Shown one piece after another: positions 5,764 through 6,227 of a stretch of DNA of 6,227 nucleotides. Below the pieces are notes generated by a model. That model saw nothing but the letters and a program-made list of their open reading frames with translations, was not told the origin of the DNA and ran no database searches. The first letter of the stretch is position 1, and each line of letters opens with the position of its first letter. The position numbers and the translations under genes are program-made. The DNA comes from Spirochaetaceae bacterium (GTDB lineage Bacteria; Spirochaetota; Spirochaetia; Treponematales; Breznakiellaceae): positions 1-6,227 of the forward strand of contig JAIRMY010000079.1 in NCBI GenBank assembly GCA_031258335.1, read 5' to 3'.

Positions 5764-5787
5764 GTCTGCACCGCAGACTTGGTCCCG
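5755..5787. repeat. Perfect 15-bp hairpin with 3-base loop
   Basis: CGGGACCAAGTCTGC (5755-5769) pairs without mismatch with 5773-5787 around loop ACC. No T run follows on either strand. It is the third long, tight palindrome in the window and lies in the 353-base gene-poor stretch 5597-5949. That stretch otherwise contains only the acsB terminator and the low-complexity ORF. Confidence 0.8.
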
Positions 5788-5890
5788 CCTTACCCCTAAA
5801 ACCCCATTGCGCCGTACCGCTTCACGGTTTATCGCCCCATGTCCTCCTTTCCGGCATATCGGTTTTTACAAGTGGAAACCACTATACAAT

Positions 5891-5919
5891 GAAAAAGCCG
5901 GCAGGTGCGCCTGCCGGCT
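5891..5919 (-). terminator. Rho-independent terminator of acsB
   Basis: On the minus strand a GC-rich 10-bp stem AGCCGGCAGG / CCTGCCGGCT (5919-5910 with 5905-5896, 4-base loop) runs directly into TTTTT (5896-5892). It begins about 30 bases after the acsB stop codon, and so ends the acsB transcript. Confidence 0.9.
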
Positions 5920-5949
5920 CTTGTAAAAATTACTCTAAGCGGTATCCTT

Positions 5950-6227
5950 TTACATCAACGGCTCAAGTTTCAGAACCGGATGATCCTTTTCGGTAAGGAA
6001 TGCCATCAAAGCTTCCGGGTCGGATTCGGTAACGGTTTCATCGGCGATTCTGTCCGAGTAGCCGTCTATGCCGTAAAGTTCTTTCGCGGTAGCGTCAAGC
6101 CTTGTGCGTACAAAGTCCTTCAGGGCCTTGGGCATCCAGACGATACGCGCCGGGCCGCCTTCCGCCCGCATGAACTTCTTAGACGAGATGAACTGCTTGC
6201 CGTGTCCCATGAAGCCGGGCGTTTGAA
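5950..6227 (-). CDS. acsB: Acetyl-CoA synthase (CODH/ACS catalytic subunit), C-terminal 91 residues
   Basis: The frame is open to the window edge and its last 91 residues are visible: QTPGFMGHGKQFISSKKFM, AEGGPARIVWMPKALKDF, then a helical acidic region with RIADETVTESDPEAL and the end HPVLKLEPLM. SKKFxxAEGGxxRIVWMPKxLK is the conserved C-terminal block of acetyl-CoA synthase, which joins CO, a corrinoid-bound methyl group and CoA to make acetyl-CoA. The A-cluster cysteines lie further upstream and are outside the window; no cysteine is expected or seen in this tail. In-frame ATG 6210 is internal, not the start. The gene is followed by a strong terminator, so it is the last gene of its transcript. 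Presence of this enzyme marks the organism as a likely acetogen or CO/CO2-fixing anaerobe. Confidence 0.9.
   Translation of the reverse strand, partial: QTPGFMGHGKQFISSKKFMRAEGGPARIVWMPKALKDFVRTRLDATAKELYGIDGYSDRIADETVTESDPEALMAFLTEKDHPVLKLEPLM

Noticed and set aside
5348..5926. Plus-strand ORF of 192 codons
   Set aside because: It is antisense to the transposase tail and runs through the hairpin and terminator, with no recognisable domain.

Overview
The window reads as chromosomal DNA of an acetogenic, spirochaete-like bacterium. Two signals point there. At the right edge is the C-terminus of acetyl-CoA synthase (AcsB), the terminal enzyme of the Wood-Ljungdahl pathway. In the left half is an hprK-ptsH pair followed by a DksA-type regulator. 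Together with abundant gene decay, this fits a termite-gut homoacetogenic treponeme such as Treponema primitia. That placement is inference from gene content, not proof. Every recognisable gene lies on the minus strand, so the window is read here from right to left.

Right part (6227 to about 5096): the end of acsB, closed by a good Rho-independent terminator (5891-5919). About 300 bases of low-value DNA follow, holding a 15-bp perfect hairpin and an odd ORF with 10-residue repeats. Next come the C-terminal third of an IS4-type transposase and a probable insertion-sequence end with a TTGACA box pointing outward.

Middle (5095 to about 2980): one intact gene, an uncharacterised radical SAM protein with extra C-terminal cysteines. 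It is followed by a large hairpin and about 1 kb of wreckage. An unrecognised ORF fragment, a peptide-type ABC permease fragment, an ABC ATPase fragment and the frameshifted C-terminal part of a MATE transporter are joined end to end, apparently by deletions. A second perfect hairpin lies just after the MATE stop.

Left part (2897 to 1): an intact, compact cluster hprK > ptsH > TraR/DksA-family gene > DUF815 AAA+ ATPase (cut by the window edge). HprK phosphorylates HPr on Ser46. The HPr encoded here has both His15 and Ser46, so it can be both a phosphotransferase intermediate and a metabolic signal carrier. The DksA-like protein would act on RNA polymerase. It has its own sigma70-like promoter, which also covers the downstream ATPase gene. 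The cluster therefore looks like a regulatory block linking carbon or energy state to transcription, with no sugar permease in view.

No tRNA, rRNA, CRISPR array or replication origin was seen. The plus strand shows no ORF that looks like a real gene.
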